From contig JAFEMH010002502.1 in assembly GCA_022495995.1 (NCBI GenBank), positions 62,001 to 126,000 of the forward strand: a stretch of 64,000 nt of DNA, given 5' to 3'. This DNA comes from Adenophora triphylla var. japonica (Eukaryota > Streptophyta > Magnoliopsida > Asterales > Campanulaceae). Shown in pieces: positions 22,735 to 34,855 of the stretch (its first letter is position 1; the number at the start of each line of letters is the position of its first letter). The notes beneath the pieces are model-generated. The model was not told the DNA's origin. It was given only the letters and a program-made list of their open reading frames with translations, and searched no databases. Made by a program: the position numbers and the translations under genes.

Positions 22735-24616
22735 TTAATAAGAAATAAAATATTGATAAACTTCGGTCCAGCCAAACCGAACAATTTATCAGATAGCCAA
22801 CATAAACTAACATTTCAAAATACAATAATGCAGAATCAGATAGCCAAAGCGAACAATTTATCAGCAATGTAAAGAGTGCTGGACATAGCTTACAGGAACC
22901 AGCCCGGCCATTTCACCATCCTTTCCGGGGCATTTTTTCTTTACCTACAAGGAGTTTGAAAAGTCAACACATAGTTCAACATATTCACTGACATAATGTA
23001 TATCACATATTTGTAGCTAGTATAATTCTGATTTTTTTTGTCGTTCTGTTTACAAGTTCTTGGAGTACCTACATAAAACCAGTCATCTACTTCATATTCA
23101 ATTTCCGACTCCTCCCCAGCTGTCAGATTTAGCTTTAAGAAAGAAACTTGTTATTAGTCCTCCATAAGGCTCCATCAATAGCAAAATTAATGAATAATAC
23201 AGCTGCAAAAATAATTGGCAAAACTGATATTTTGGTCATTTAACTATATGTTTTTTCAAATGTGGTCATTGATGGGGTTTTTTTTTTTTTTTTTTTTTTT
23301 TTTTTGCAATGTCCTTACCCAACTACCGAATTTTCACAATGTCATCACTCTGTTGACAGAGACTTCATTTTTTTTTAACGAATGTTGGTCATGTTTCCAC
23401 GTGAAACCCCATTAATTATTTAACAGGTTCATCAATGGAACTAACCCTACTTTATTAAAGGACCTTTGGATAGCAAATGAACAATATACCTCATCTTTGA
23501 CGTCAAGAAAAGAAACTCATGTCATGTTCCTTTTCAAATCTATAACCTCAAAACAGATTTAACCCAGACTCAGTTAACAAACGTAATTAAAAGATTAACA
23601 ATTAACAGCCATAATTAGAAGAGGGAGATAAAATCAATTTCCAATTACTCTGAAAGAAATAATTTATTTGTGGAAACCTTCAAATATCAATAGAAAGGGG
23701 TGGGAGTTTCCAGTGAGTCCATACGTTATAATCTTCCTGGTGGCAAAAAGGAAATGAAAAACAAATTAGTGGAAAGAAGGCTAGGAATAGTGAGAGCACT
23801 AAACCTTCTTGTAAGACTAATTACTGTTTCACAAGTTCACAAATCAGTTCAACTTAGTGGAAAGAAGACTAGGTATAGTGGAGATATAATTTTATTGTTT
23901 TGTGTAGTGGATATGTGGGGGTAGGAGTAGAGGTGGATGAAATCGGTTTTTATTGTTGGAGGTAGAAGACGAGAGTATATTGGTCAATTGATATCCCAAA
24001 AAGCTTGTTAGATTTGGGTTAACTCCATTGACAGACGCATATAATATTTAACTGATGTTAGTCATGTGATGACGCGTGACCAACATATGTTAAAAAAAAA
24101 TTGACGTCTCTGTCAACGGAGTGATTACATTGCAAAAAAAAAAAAACAGTGACCACATTTGAAAAGCAGTTACAGTTAAATGACAAAAATATTAAATTTG
24201 CCAAAATAATTAATAGTGCCCTTATGCACATATGCAAAAATCACCATAGAACTGACTTGATATTCCTGGTTAATCTATTAAGACTATCTTTCTATCAGTA
24301 TTTTTCTGATAAATATCAGCTTCACACTTTATTCTGGAGGTCAGATTATGATCCAGTTCAAAAGAAAACAAAAAGGAAAAACATCTTGAATGGAAAGTAA
24401 TAGTAGCATTGTTCTATAAGAGCAGTCGCCAGATAACTGTAGATAACGTACCTCATCATCACAACTTGCAGAGAAATCATATAGTGCTGTTCCAAAGTGT
24501 CGGTTGCCCAAGGAGACTTGTTCTTCATCGTTAGACCCCATACTGGCAGGCCCGGCCAAAGGTTTCTCAATCTTTGATGAACTGGTGAAGAGGAGCAAAG
24601 AGGCTCTTCTCTGATC
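22735..24616 (-). pseudogene. TASH3 3'-end fragment 3 (three exons, split by a MULE)
   Basis: This is the longest of the TASH3 fragments. The last exon (about 22885-22953) reads VKKKCPGKDGEMAGLVPV in frame but has lost the normal stop. The penultimate exon lies at about 23063-23133. An upstream exon at 24452-24615 has intact donor and acceptor sites and encodes the FGTALYDFSA start of the SH3 domain, with several changes (SASCDDE for SAGGDDE). A MULE (23217-24202) separates exons 2 and 3 of the fragment. Upstream it joins unrelated sequence, so it is not a functional gene. Confidence 0.85.
23217..24202. mobile_element. MULE-type element with 9-bp target duplication
   Basis: Flanked on both sides by AAAATAATT (23208-23216 and 24203-24211). 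The ends are inverted repeats, GGCAAAACTGATATTTTGGTC on the left and GGCAAATTTAATATTTTTGTC on the right read inward, extending with gaps for roughly 200 bp. The length is 986 bp with no transposase. The 9-bp duplication and long TIRs fit the Mutator superfamily. A poly-T run of more than 25 lies near 23278-23305. Confidence 0.9.
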
Positions 24617-24707
24617 TGAAAAATTGTTTACAACATTAACAAAGCTTTAGTCCCAAAATGGCCTGATCTGTAAGTAGTTTACTATTGACATGAGAACTTT
24701 GAGTTAC

Positions 24708-24985
24708 CTGCAACTCCTCACGGCCTAAACGCGTCTGTTCTTTGTTTCTCAACGGTAACAGGCAGTCCTGCACCTACCTGTGATGGGGTGTTTGTTGTTA
24801 ATGGTGTCAAAATTCGCCCACTCTGTGCCACTTCTTGTGAAACATCTTTGCCTTCTGATCTTCGCCTCGCTCTTCCCTCGCCATCACAACTGGTCACGAC
24901 AAGATTGTCATCTGAAAATGCTTTTTGACTCTTTCCATTATTATTATGTCCGCTCTTCCTGGATGGACTTGAATCATCATGGACT
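24708..24985 (-). pseudogene. unidentified coding-like fragment
   Basis: The minus strand is open for about 70 codons from a possible acceptor (TTCACAG at about 24986) and reads on through SRKSGHNNNGKSQKAFSDDN and VAQSGRILTPLTTNTPSQ to a GTAGGT site at 24777. Ten bases further, another frame encodes DCLLPLRNKEQTRLGREELQ ending at CAG with GTAACT (24708). Ten bases is too short for an intron, so the two pieces are either one frame with an indel or one exon with competing ends. I do not recognise the protein. It lies directly upstream of TASH3 fragment 3, so a chimeric fragment is possible. Confidence 0.35.
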
Positions 24986-25690
24986 GTGAAGTACGAAAAC
25001 AGGCAAACTAAGGTATGCCAGCTACATGATACCTTTGACCAACATATAATTTGTGGGTTTTAATTTTAGATCCATTTTACAGGAAAATAAAATTTATCTT
25101 CCTCCCTAACAATGTTAACCCTGTTCAATCAATTGCAATCATTATGCAGAGTGATATCACTTCTGATCATAAGGTGAGCATGAACTATCATTAGCAAGAG
25201 TTAACCACAACAAAATAGTTGCATATCAATAAAGTTTAAGTAACATTCCAAGATTATCCTGAATCCAGACTCTAATATGGAGATGTTTCCGACCTAAATA
25301 GTGTCTAAAAAAAATTCTTCTGAAAAATAAAAGAGAAAGAGAAGACAGTTTAACAATCCTAAAGGCGGACATCACTTTGTTACAATATACTAGTTTAATT
25401 ACATAGTAATGAGGGAAGAGGGAGTATGTACATGTACAAAATCCATATCCCACAGTGAGTAAATAACTGAATTCCTGCATCTTTCATAATAATATTTTGC
25501 CATATCTCTGTTGTTAAACTTGATTTATACTGTTGGGCCTCTATTCAAAAGCTTACGTTTTTAAATGAGTTGATATTAACATGCTTTTTGAGAAAAAAAA
25601 TTGGTAACTTGCTAAAAAGTTAGGCATTTCTGCTAACATGCATCAAAGATTCGCACGCAGAAAGAACGTAAGGAGCATAATTATATTTAC
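24986..25690. other. intergenic, nothing recognised
   Basis: AT-rich sequence between the unidentified fragment and the kinase pseudogene, with no convincing exon or repeat. Confidence 0.5.
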
Positions 25691-26358
25691 CTAGTCCGTA
25701 GACGTGGAGGAAAATAAAAATTTTTGAATCTTTTCGGTGAATGTAATTTTTCCAGCAGACGTCGCAGCAGAATCATATCTCTCTTGTAATGCCAGAGCAA
25801 GCTCAAGACCTACAACAACCTCAGCCATAGTCGGATGTTCCTTGGCATGTTTATGCAAGCACCTTAATGCAATTTGCGCAAACTGCTTAGAACATTTCAT
25901 AAAAATTTGCCCACTCAGACTAGAATCAATAATTTGAGCTAGTTTTCCTCGTTTGATAGCATCTTGAGTCCATCGAACCAAACCCCAATTATTTTCATCA
26001 AGACTCCTATCCACTGCTCGCTTCCCACACAACACCACTCAAGAAATACTACGGATCAAGATACCCTAGGGTACCCTTTAGGGCGGTGCTAACAAAAGTT
26101 GATGATTCATTAGTAGGGCCTACTTTTGACAACCCAAAATCAGATATTTTGGCCTCCCATTTATCATCTAGTATGATGTTTGTGGTCTTTACATCACGAT
26201 GAATGACTCCGTGATGAGTTCCGGTACCGGTGTGCAGGTAGTCCAATCCTCGAGCAGCTCCTATGCATATTTTCAGCCTCTGCAACCAAGAGAGTTGAGT
26301 TTCTACTTTGTGGAGATGATCAGATAGGGTTCCATGGGGCATCAATTCGTATACAAGT
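25691..26358 (-). pseudogene. receptor-like kinase (CrRLK1L type) pseudogene, C-terminal half of kinase
   Basis: The minus strand encodes [17 protein letters not shown], the catalytic loop [13 protein letters not shown], the DFGLSK motif and KGTLGYLDP, then CGKRAVD, a WTQDAIKRGKL stretch and a C-tail to a stop at 25691. Motifs match the FERONIA/CrRLK1L group of plasma-membrane kinases. After GYLDP a TAG replaces the expected Glu, and about 20 codons of the following segment (normally EYF...SDVYSFGVVL) are missing with a frame change. The N-terminal half of the kinase lies at 38713-38981, separated by a retrotransposon. No extracellular malectin-like domain is found. Confidence 0.9.
26354..26358. 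repeat. target-site duplication, left copy (CAAGT)
   Basis: CAAGT directly before the left LTR, matched by CAAGT at 38708-38712 after the right LTR. It falls within the kinase codons for I-L-V. Confidence 0.95.
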
Positions 26359-27284
26359 TGATCGCGAGGAAAGCGATGTGGGCTCAGTTCTTGGTTACAG
26401 CGAATGATTGAGCTAGCTTTGTGATCTGCACACCACAAAAAATAACAGTGAAATTGTGTCGGGAGTTTTCCGGCAAGCCCCTTCGGCGTGAGAGTAAGAT
26501 AATGAACTGAGATTATGGAAAAAATGGTACGTAGAGTGCAAGGGTACGTAAGATATGCAGTAATGTATTACATGTGTCCATGTTGTTATTCTCTTATTTA
26601 TAGTGGGAGTAGTGATATTAGGGTTTTCACCAGAGCCGTTGGATTGGGTGGTCACCAACCGTTGGATCAGCTCTATCTCTCAGGTGTACACGTGTCATGC
26701 TGGGATTGGTCCGTCTATGTAAGGACACTGATAAGCAGTTTGCCTTATAAGGGAAAGTCAACCTGTACGCCTTTTGGAGTTATTACTGTTTGCATGATTG
26801 CACGTGTAACAAAGCACTGTGGTAGGTCTGACATTATCCCAAATTAGCTAAGTAATCAAGCTTACTGAAGAAGCTTAATAGAAGAAACGACCCGGAACTG
26901 TACGTCGCCTTAGGTCGTCTCTTCGAGAGATGACTCGACGAGCGTGTGGCATTAAGAGTTGGTCGTTCAATGACGACGCTCACTTTTGTAAGATACAAGC
27001 TTGGCGCGGCTGTAAGGCTCGTCGTTAGGTGGGCTGTGGCTCATTGGCGACGGCCTCTTCTTGGCGTATCGACGAGCTAAGATATAAACCTTTGCCAAAA
27101 GGAATATTGGCCCGTCGTTTAGATGGGCTTAGCCGCTCAGTGGCGACGACGGCCATCCGTTGTAAGACGGGCCCTTACTCTGATCTTGACCTGGTCTCTC
27201 ATAGTTGGGCCTTTGGTGGGCCCGTTGGGCCCCTTGGCTCGTAGTACAATATTGGACTCGGCCCAGCACATATTATTCCGTTCA
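26359..27284 (-). repeat. 3' LTR of the Ty3/gypsy element (926 bp)
   Basis: Plus-strand ends TGATCGCG and TTCCGTTCA. The purine-rich tract GAGTTGGGGGCCAC (minus strand) abuts it at 27285-27298, as expected for second-strand priming. Confidence 0.95.
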
Positions 27285-27841
27285 GTGGCCCCCAACTCAT
27301 GTCGTCTTGACGGGCCAGGAGTTGTCGTTTTCCCTCCAAGAATGGCCGTACAACCGTCAGTTTGAATTTTGAATTATGGTGACGTCAGTATTGATGACGT
27401 GGATGGTTGGGATTTCTCCCTCAGTTGACACGTGTCCTTTGAGGGGACATTCTCCTCGAAAGTTGCAGAGGGTATTTAATGCCCCTCATCATTCCGCCGT
27501 TTGGGTTCCTGCCACGCACCCTCCATATTCTTCACATATAAAAACCTCCTCCCTCCTACATTTCGAACTTTCCACACCTTTCGATCACAGAGCAAAGCAA
27601 AGAAGAGGCGATTTCCGGCAACCCACAGAAAGAACTCCGGCGAGAAAGAACCACCGTCTCCGGCGGCCGTAATTGCTCTGGCAACCCCATTTGTAAGGCA
27701 CCTGGGAGCTTGGATAAGAGACTTCTTTGATCTCCCACCGGAAAATTCATCGGAAAGCATATCTCCCACCCTTTTACCAGGTAATTTCTTCATTTATTCT
27801 TCGTTTTCTGGGTTTTTTATTGGGTTTTAGAAATTAGTGGA
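27285..27841 (+). promoter_or_regulatory. polypurine tract and probable promoter/leader of the antisense gene
   Basis: After the polypurine tract comes a CT-rich stretch with TCACATATAAAAACC (TATA-like, about 27531-27545), followed by a leader to the ATG at 27842. The promoter role is inferred from position. Confidence 0.45.
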
Positions 27842-30800
27842 ATGGGGCCCAGAACAATTAGTTTTGAGAGAGGTGTTAAGTTTGGTTTTGGGATAAATCA
27901 AAGAGTTTATAAATGTGCCAAGGGGGTTTGGAGAGAGATTCCGTTGCCTAAATGTTCTTCGATCTTGGTTAAGTTCAACTTTGAAGACGAGCCTTTGAAA
28001 TTCTCAGAAGGTGAGGTTCTAGGTGATTTTGAGGATGGAGATCCAGTGATAACCCCTTTTAGGTCGATGAACGATCTGCCCAACCACATCAAGACCCACT
28101 ACTATTTGTCCCGTCCTGATTCACTTAGGGATTTGATTTTAGGGGAATCTAGGTCGCCCCTAGGTAGGTCGTCACCTGTGGAAGTTAGGACCGTTTCCCC
28201 CTTTCTTTCTCCTTGTTTTGTAGACATGGATCACGACGGGCGTCCTAGCCGATCGGCCCCAGAAGTTAACGAGCCAAGCACAAGTGCAAGGGGCAATCAG
28301 GCAGCTAAAGCCTATCACACATTTGTACGATTCGGATCAACTGACAGTGAATTTGGAGGTGGGGCAGGAGGTAATTGGGCTATACCCAAGATCGAGCTCA
28401 GGAAGCCGGATGTTGGGAAGCAAATGATCGACGCTCTGCGAGGGTCGTACAGAGTCCAAGCTTCGACCTATAAGTTGGAGCACCTCAGCCTGGCGGAGTA
28501 TGAGCCCCGTCGTCAGTCCCTTCTGGCCAGCAAAGAGAAGGTGGCCTTTTTCTACAAACACTTTGAATTTGGCTTGAGGTTGCCTCTAGACCCCTTTATC
28601 AATGAATTCTTGGAGGAATCTGCCTGTGTGCCTATGGAGGTTAGTGCCAACACCATCAGAATCCTATCCAGCTTCGCCGTCGTCTGTAGATTCCTTGGCT
28701 ACGAGCCATGCAACAAAGTGTTCCGTCAATACTACCGGGTGGCTAGGAGTACATCCAAAGACAAAGGGAAGTCCATAGTGAGTGTTTCTTCGATCAAGAA
28801 CACAAGGAACTTTTTCTTGGATATCCCAAATAAGGTGTATGGTTGGGAGAACCATCTGATTTTGGTGGAGAGCCGAGTGGGATGGCAGTTTCCTTTTCTA
28901 GCGGGTAACAAGGTCGTCGCTGATAAGTATATCTTCCAAGCTCCGTGGGCCGAGGAGCTGAATAAAAAGATTGATGATTTACTGGATCTTGGATGGGTCT
29001 CATACAAAGACATAGAGGCCTCCCAATGGAGATATATCAGGACCGGCATGATGTCTAAGCCGGCGATGGGGCCTGACCCTTTGGTGAAGATAAATTTGGA
29101 TGCCCGCTACCCCGTCTGGATCGTCCACAATGAGTTTGCTTTTAAAGAGAATTGTGTGACTTGTGCGGCGTCGCGCGTTAGCCGTCCTGAAGAGTGTTGT
29201 GAAAACTTAGAGATGAATGGGGGTTGGGTTCCTGAAACCTTTTCTCAATTCTTATACTTGTCTCTCGTCTCGTCGTGAATAAAACTAACCCCTTTTTACT
29301 TTGTCTTTTTGCAGTTCTTACTCAGTCCGACGTAGACAGAATTGAAAAGAGAATAATGGACGGAGCCATCCGAGCTAGTGATAGGGGGACTAAGAAGAAA
29401 GACAGGGCCGTCTCCCGCGCCATCGTGATCGTCAGGAGAAACAGGCGACGAGGAATGATGAACTCCCAAAAGATCCTGAGGGAGCCATTCCCCTGATTGA
29501 GAGAGAGCCCGTCGCTGGGGGGCTCAATACTGGAGGTCGTCAAGCCATTGTTGACGCGCCGGAGAGAGCTGTTAGGGTTGAAACTGATGCAAGTGTCGAA
29601 GCTTCGGGAGCTCAACTGATCGTTGTCGATGAGACGGTGGGGAGCACAGATTCAAACCCTAAAATGGGTGACGCCGGTGTCCAAGGCTCCAGAAAGAGAA
29701 AAGATCATCCCGCCGGCTCTGAGGGGAGAAGGAGTAAGAATAAGAAGAATAACGACGATCCTCCCAGCTCGTCGGATCCCTCCACTCCAAGAGCCGACAC
29801 TCCTGGCTCGTCTTCAACGGTCTTGTCTAAGGCGAAGGCCAAAGAGATGGCGGCCTTGATCGCCAAAGCCTCCCCAATAGCTGGGATCCCCTATCTGTTG
29901 AGGAATGGCAATCCACTGTTGTTGGGGACGGCCCTGACCAGGCGCGGCCGGGACGTCGAGCTGACCCGTCGGATGAGGGATGCCAAACTTTCTCCCGAGA
30001 CTTTCCATGCCCGTCTTGGGCTGATTCAGACTGAGGTATTTCAATTTACATTTGTGTTTCTTCCCGTCTTTTCGCACTTAGGTTAACAGTTTTGCTGTGG
30101 CAGATGTCGTCGATGATGGACGCAATGACTGCTGATTATAGAGATTGTCTTGACGCCGAGCTGCGGGCCAACGAGCAACTGATAAAGGCTGTCGGCGACA
30201 AAGGGACGGCGGAGCAGAAACTGAAGGAGGCGGAGACCAACGTGGGTGAGCTTACCACTGCCTACGAGCTCTTGATGGGTGATAAGAATGACCTTTTGAA
30301 AGAGGTTGAAGCTTTGAAGGAAGGGAAGGCCAAAGCTGAAGCCGACTCAAAAGTGTTTCAGGACGGTCTTCGCGTTTGTGAGAACAAGCTCCAGAAGGCG
30401 ACGGCCAGCTTTGACTCCGCTCTTGCCCAGATTGAAGGAATGAAGACGACCCACGAGGCTGCCTTGACCAAAGCTGGACTTGATGCTGTGGATGAATTCA
30501 AGAAGAGTGCGGAATGCCTTCAGTTAATTACCAAGCATGCCAGTGGATTTTTTAAGGATGGGGCTAAGCACATGGCTAGGCGGCTCTTGTTGGATCATAC
30601 GACGAAAGACCTTCTCTCTGTTCGACAGTTGGCCGACCTTTATACTGAAGGAGCACACGACGACGAAGCTCGTACGGTTCATCCCCTAGTTCCTTACACT
30701 GATAATGACCTCCTTATCATAAGGGAAGATGACGCCAAGGTCGGGAAGGAAGAGTGGCCTATTCCTGCCGTCGTCCCAAAGAACTTCGACGCCTATTATG

Positions 30801-30868
30801 CTCATTTTGTTGAAGACGGCCCCGATCCCGATGAAGTCCCGTCCAATGCCGGTGCTGACCCCCAGTGA
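27842..30868 (+). CDS. antisense gene of the Tat element (putative gypsy-type transposon protein family)
   Basis: Lies opposite to gag-pol between pol and the 3' LTR. The first part (27842-29278, 478 residues) contains the globular region typical of the plant family called 'putative gypsy type transposon' (EFGLRLPLDPFINEFLEE, PNKVYGWENHLILVESRVGW). An acceptor TTTTTGCAG at 29314 suggests an intron near its 3' end. The middle part (about 29315-30035) is charged and low-complexity and needs one frame change near 29450. A clean 68-bp intron (30036-30103) joins it in frame to the last exon (30104-30868), a coiled-coil segment ending NAGADPQ. Function is unknown; such genes are accessory cargo of the retroelement. 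Domain assignment is from memory of the family. Confidence 0.75.
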
Positions 30869-31701
30869 TTGATTTCTTTGAGATGCTTTGTAATGTCTCA
30901 AACAATGTTCCAATTTGATTTGGTTGTCTTAAACAATGTTTCAATTTGATTTGGTTGTGGTTCCAAACATTGTCCTAAAACAATTTTAATTTTTTGTAAT
31001 ACAATCGACCTGTTTCCTTGTCGTTTAGAGGGGGTCGTATGTACAATGTTTACTTGTTTTATGCAAGTTTATCAATGCCTTTGTTTTCTGTCTGTTAATC
31101 TATGTTAACGTAGATAGCATGTGATAACTTTATTTTGGTGAGTAAGTTTGAGGACAAGTGCGAATGGTCGTCGTGAGTGACGATTAGAACTTAGGTCGTC
31201 CTAATGTGGTCGACGCTTGTTCGCCCTTGCATTTTCTCAACTTCTCAAAGGCTCGTAGGAATAGTACGAAGGCCCGTAGGTTTTTGCTCGTAGGCAAGAT
31301 TACATGGACGAGTCGTCATATTCCGTTATAGCGTTCGACGAAGTCTGGCTTCGTCTAACCTTTATACTTGGCTAAAGTGAGCGTAAGTGCCAGAGTCTTT
31401 TGCTTTGACTGATCTTTATACTTGATCAAAGTAGTTGTGAGGGTCGAAGTCAGGCCTCAACAGTTCTAAGCTTGAGTTTGTAATGGACGAGTTTCAAAGA
31501 AGTGATGGGTTTCCATTGATAATCTGTTCAACGATCGTACATTGACAACTCTCACTTTATAAGACTTCTGGGATTTATAGATTATCCCTTACGACTTTCA
31601 AAAATACAGACTTCCAGAACACAAAATTGCAACAAAAGTTTTAACTAAGAACCACAGATAGGGTGCCCTGAGGGCGCTGGATGTTGTTGATGACGACGGT
31701 C
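30869..31701. other. spacer between the antisense gene and pol
   Basis: No reading frame. It contains a duplicated 31-bp segment (AACAATGTTYCAATTTGATTT type, about 30900-30960), likely transcript ends for the convergent gene and pol. Confidence 0.6.
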
Positions 31702-34700
31702 TCAAAAGTAGTACTTCATAAGGTGATTGGCATGCCATGGATGCTTAAGATGTTCACCGTTTGGCTTAGCTAGGCGGTAGGTTCCTTCTCTGACCACACT
31801 GGTGACATTGTATGGTCCTTCCCAGTTGAGAGAGTTTGTTTTGACGGGCTTTGAGTCCCGTCGCTTCGATTTTTCTAAGAACATGATCGCCGACTTTAAA
31901 GAACCTTTTCTTCACCTTCTTGTCGTGGTAAGCCTTGGTTTTCTTTTTGTAATTTTCCATCCTTAGCTGGGCGTCTAATCTTCGCTCGTCGACAAGGTCC
32001 AGGTCGACCTGTCGATTATGGATATTCTTTTCTACATCGTAGAGAGCAACTCGGTCTGTTGGAAGCCGGCTCGGCGGGAGCCACGGCCTCGCAGCCATAA
32101 GCCGAGCAAATGGGGTTTCCCCGTAGGCCCCCGGGTGGTTGTGCGGGATCGCCCAGAGCCGAAGGTAGTTCGTCCAACCATCTTGTGCTGCGTCCCTCAA
32201 GATTTTTACACAAGGCAGACAAGACGAGCTTGTTTGCCGCTTCAGCTTGCCCGTTGCCTTGGGGATAGGCAACAGACGACTTAGAGTGTTTGACGCCCAT
32301 TCTGTTCAAACTTCCTTGAGAACTGCAGGCCGTTGTCTGAAAAAATTACCCTTGGGATTCCGAAGCGACACCATATTGAATCATGGATGAAGCTTAGGGC
32401 ATTGTTTTTCAGTAATCTTGTTTAAGGCCTTGGCCTCCACCCATTTTTGAGAAATAGTCAACCGCCACAATCACGTATTTAACTCCTCCCTTGGCCTGTG
32501 GAAAATGCCCAATTAGATCAACGCCCCACATATCAAACGGCCAAGCGGCCATGACAGGGGTTTGCTCAGTCGTCGGGAGTTTGGGCAGGTCGGCGAAACG
32601 CTGGCAGGTATCACACTTTCTCACAAACTGTTTTGCATCTTCACGGAGGTGGGGCCAGTAGTACCCCATTGTAATTAACTTATCAGCCAAAGTGCGAGCC
32701 CCAGGGTGGCCCTCACACTCTCCTTGATGTACCTCGAAGAGTAGTTGTACGACCTTGTCAGGGTGGACGCATTTTAACAACGGTCTCGTGATAGATCGTC
32801 TGTATAGCTCTCCTTCTACGACCGTGAACCTGGCCGCCTTTCTCTTAACTTGCCGTGCTAAAACCTCATCAGATGGCAACTCATCTCTTTCAATAAATGT
32901 TTTAAGCTTGTCGATCCAACACTTCGGACCGCCTCCCACGCACATAATCTTTACTCGTTCATAAGCTGGCTGATCGAGATAGGCCAAGTGGTGGCCATGC
33001 TCGCCTTCAGGGAGTTGATCTGTTGCCAGTTTGGAGAGTAAGTCGGCGTGTTCGTTGTTTTCACGAGCAATTCTCTGGATGGCCCAAAATTCCAATCCTT
33101 GAATCAATTCGCCGACCAAGGTACGGTATTTCTGAAGGGTTGAGTCGACGACCTGGTAGTCACCGCGGACCTGGTTCACGATCAATTGAGAGTCACAAAA
33201 AGCTGCAATTTTGTTGGCTCCAAAACACTTGGCATATTCGATGGCTGCTATAAGTGCTTCGTACTCCGCCTGATTGTTTGATGCTTGGAACTTGAATCTT
33301 AACACTTCCTCAAAGATTCTTCCGCTTTCTGGTTCGACAAGAACGATTCCTGCCCCACTCAGATTTCTAGTTGCCGACCCGTCTGAATAGATTTTCCAAC
33401 ATCCCGTAGGCAAAACTAACTCCGCTGGTTGGTCACTGACTTCCTTTCCCTTGCTCACTTTCTTCTGCAGCCTTTGATCGCCGTCAGTAGTGAAGGACAT
33501 TTCAACCAGGAAGTCAGCGAGGGCCTGTGCTTGCAAAGCCTTTCTTGCCACATAACGAATATCAAACTCTGTCAGCTCGATGCTCCAATTGAGTAGACGA
33601 CCGGAGCTCTCAGGGCGATGCAATATCTTACGCAGTGGGGCGTCGGTGTAAACAACGATGGGATGAGCGGAGAAGTAAGCTCGTAGCTTTCGTGCTGTGA
33701 TGACGAGAGCGTAAGCGATCTTCTCCGCGTTGAAATAGCGGGTTTCCACATCCGTCAAAGCTTTATTAACATAGTAAACTGGCCTCTGTGTTCCATCCTC
33801 CTCCCTAACCAACACCGCGGCGACGGACTTATCACTTGCCGAGAGATAGACGTAGAGATCTTCTCCTGCGATGGGGCTTTGGAGGAGGGGTGGGGAGCCA
33901 AGATACTCTTTCAGCTGTTTAAATGACTGAGAACACTCTTCTGTCCATTTGAAATCCCTGGCACCTCGGAGAGCCTTAAAAAAGGGAAGCGACCTTTCGG
34001 CAGACTTGGCAATGAAACGACCTAAGGCCGCTACTCGTCCATTCAGGCGTTGCACCTCCTTGATGCTCGTAGGCTCTGCCATGTCAATCAAAGCCTTGAT
34101 TTTTTCGGGATTGGCTTTGATTCCTCGTAGTGAGAGCATAAACCCCAGAAATTTTCCTGCAGCAACTCCGAAGACGCACTTAGCTGGGTTGAGGACCATA
34201 TCATTAGCTCGTAGATTGGTGAAAGTCTGCTGGAGGTCGTCGACGTGCTTCCTCTTCTTGGACTTGACAACCATGTCGTCAACGTATGCCTCCAGGTTGT
34301 CGCCGATCTGATCTTTGAAAACTTTATTGATCATCCTTTGGTATGTGGCCCCGGCGTTTTTGAGCCCAAAAGGCATCTTGGTGTAACAAGAAGTTCCCCC
34401 GCACTCGAAAGGCCGTCTTCGGAATATCCTCTTCGCCATCTTTATTTGGTGATAGCCGGAGTATGCGTCGAGAAAGCTTAAAGTCGTATGTCCGGCCACG
34501 TAGTCGACGAGCTTGTCAATTCTCGGGGCAAGGGGTAACTATCCTCGGGGTATGCCAAGTTTAGATCGTAAAATCTACGCAGAGTCTCCACTTCCCATTT
34601 GGTTTTTTCACAAGAACTACATTAGCCAACCAAGTCGTGAACCCAAAGCGTTCACAATAATTCCAAATTTCAAGAACTTCTCAATCTCTTGTTTTATAGC

Positions 34701-34814
34701 AATCTCTTTTTCGGTCGAAAAAACTCGGCACCTTTGTTCTTTGAACTTCATGGTAGGGTTCACTCCGAGCCTATGAACTGCCACGTCCTCTCTAATTCCC
34801 TTCATATCTTCCAC
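31702..34814 (-). pseudogene. pol of the Ty3/gypsy element (RT, RNase H, second RNase H, integrase), frameshifted
   Basis: Read from 34814 downward: RT start (VHRLGVNPTMKF), RT core with FLDAYSGYHQIKM, MPFGLKNAGATYQRM and the catalytic YVDD; first RNase H (DLYVYLSASDKSVAAVLV); a second RNase H with YSDGSA, SNNQAEYEALIAAIEYAK and CDSQLI; then integrase with the HHCC finger (CDTCQRF) and core (MWGVDLIGHF, SDNGLQF, YPQGNGQAEAANK), ending HPWHANHLMKYYF. Frame changes occur between 34617 and 34499, inside the RT near the KMAKRIFRRRPFECGG region, after VDYFSKM (about 32440) and again near 32020-32310 and 31884. These disrupt the polyprotein, so this copy cannot supply a full Pol. Confidence 0.9.
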
Positions 34815-34855
34815 TTTCCAGGCAAAAACATCGAGGTTCTGTTTGAGTAGGGAGA

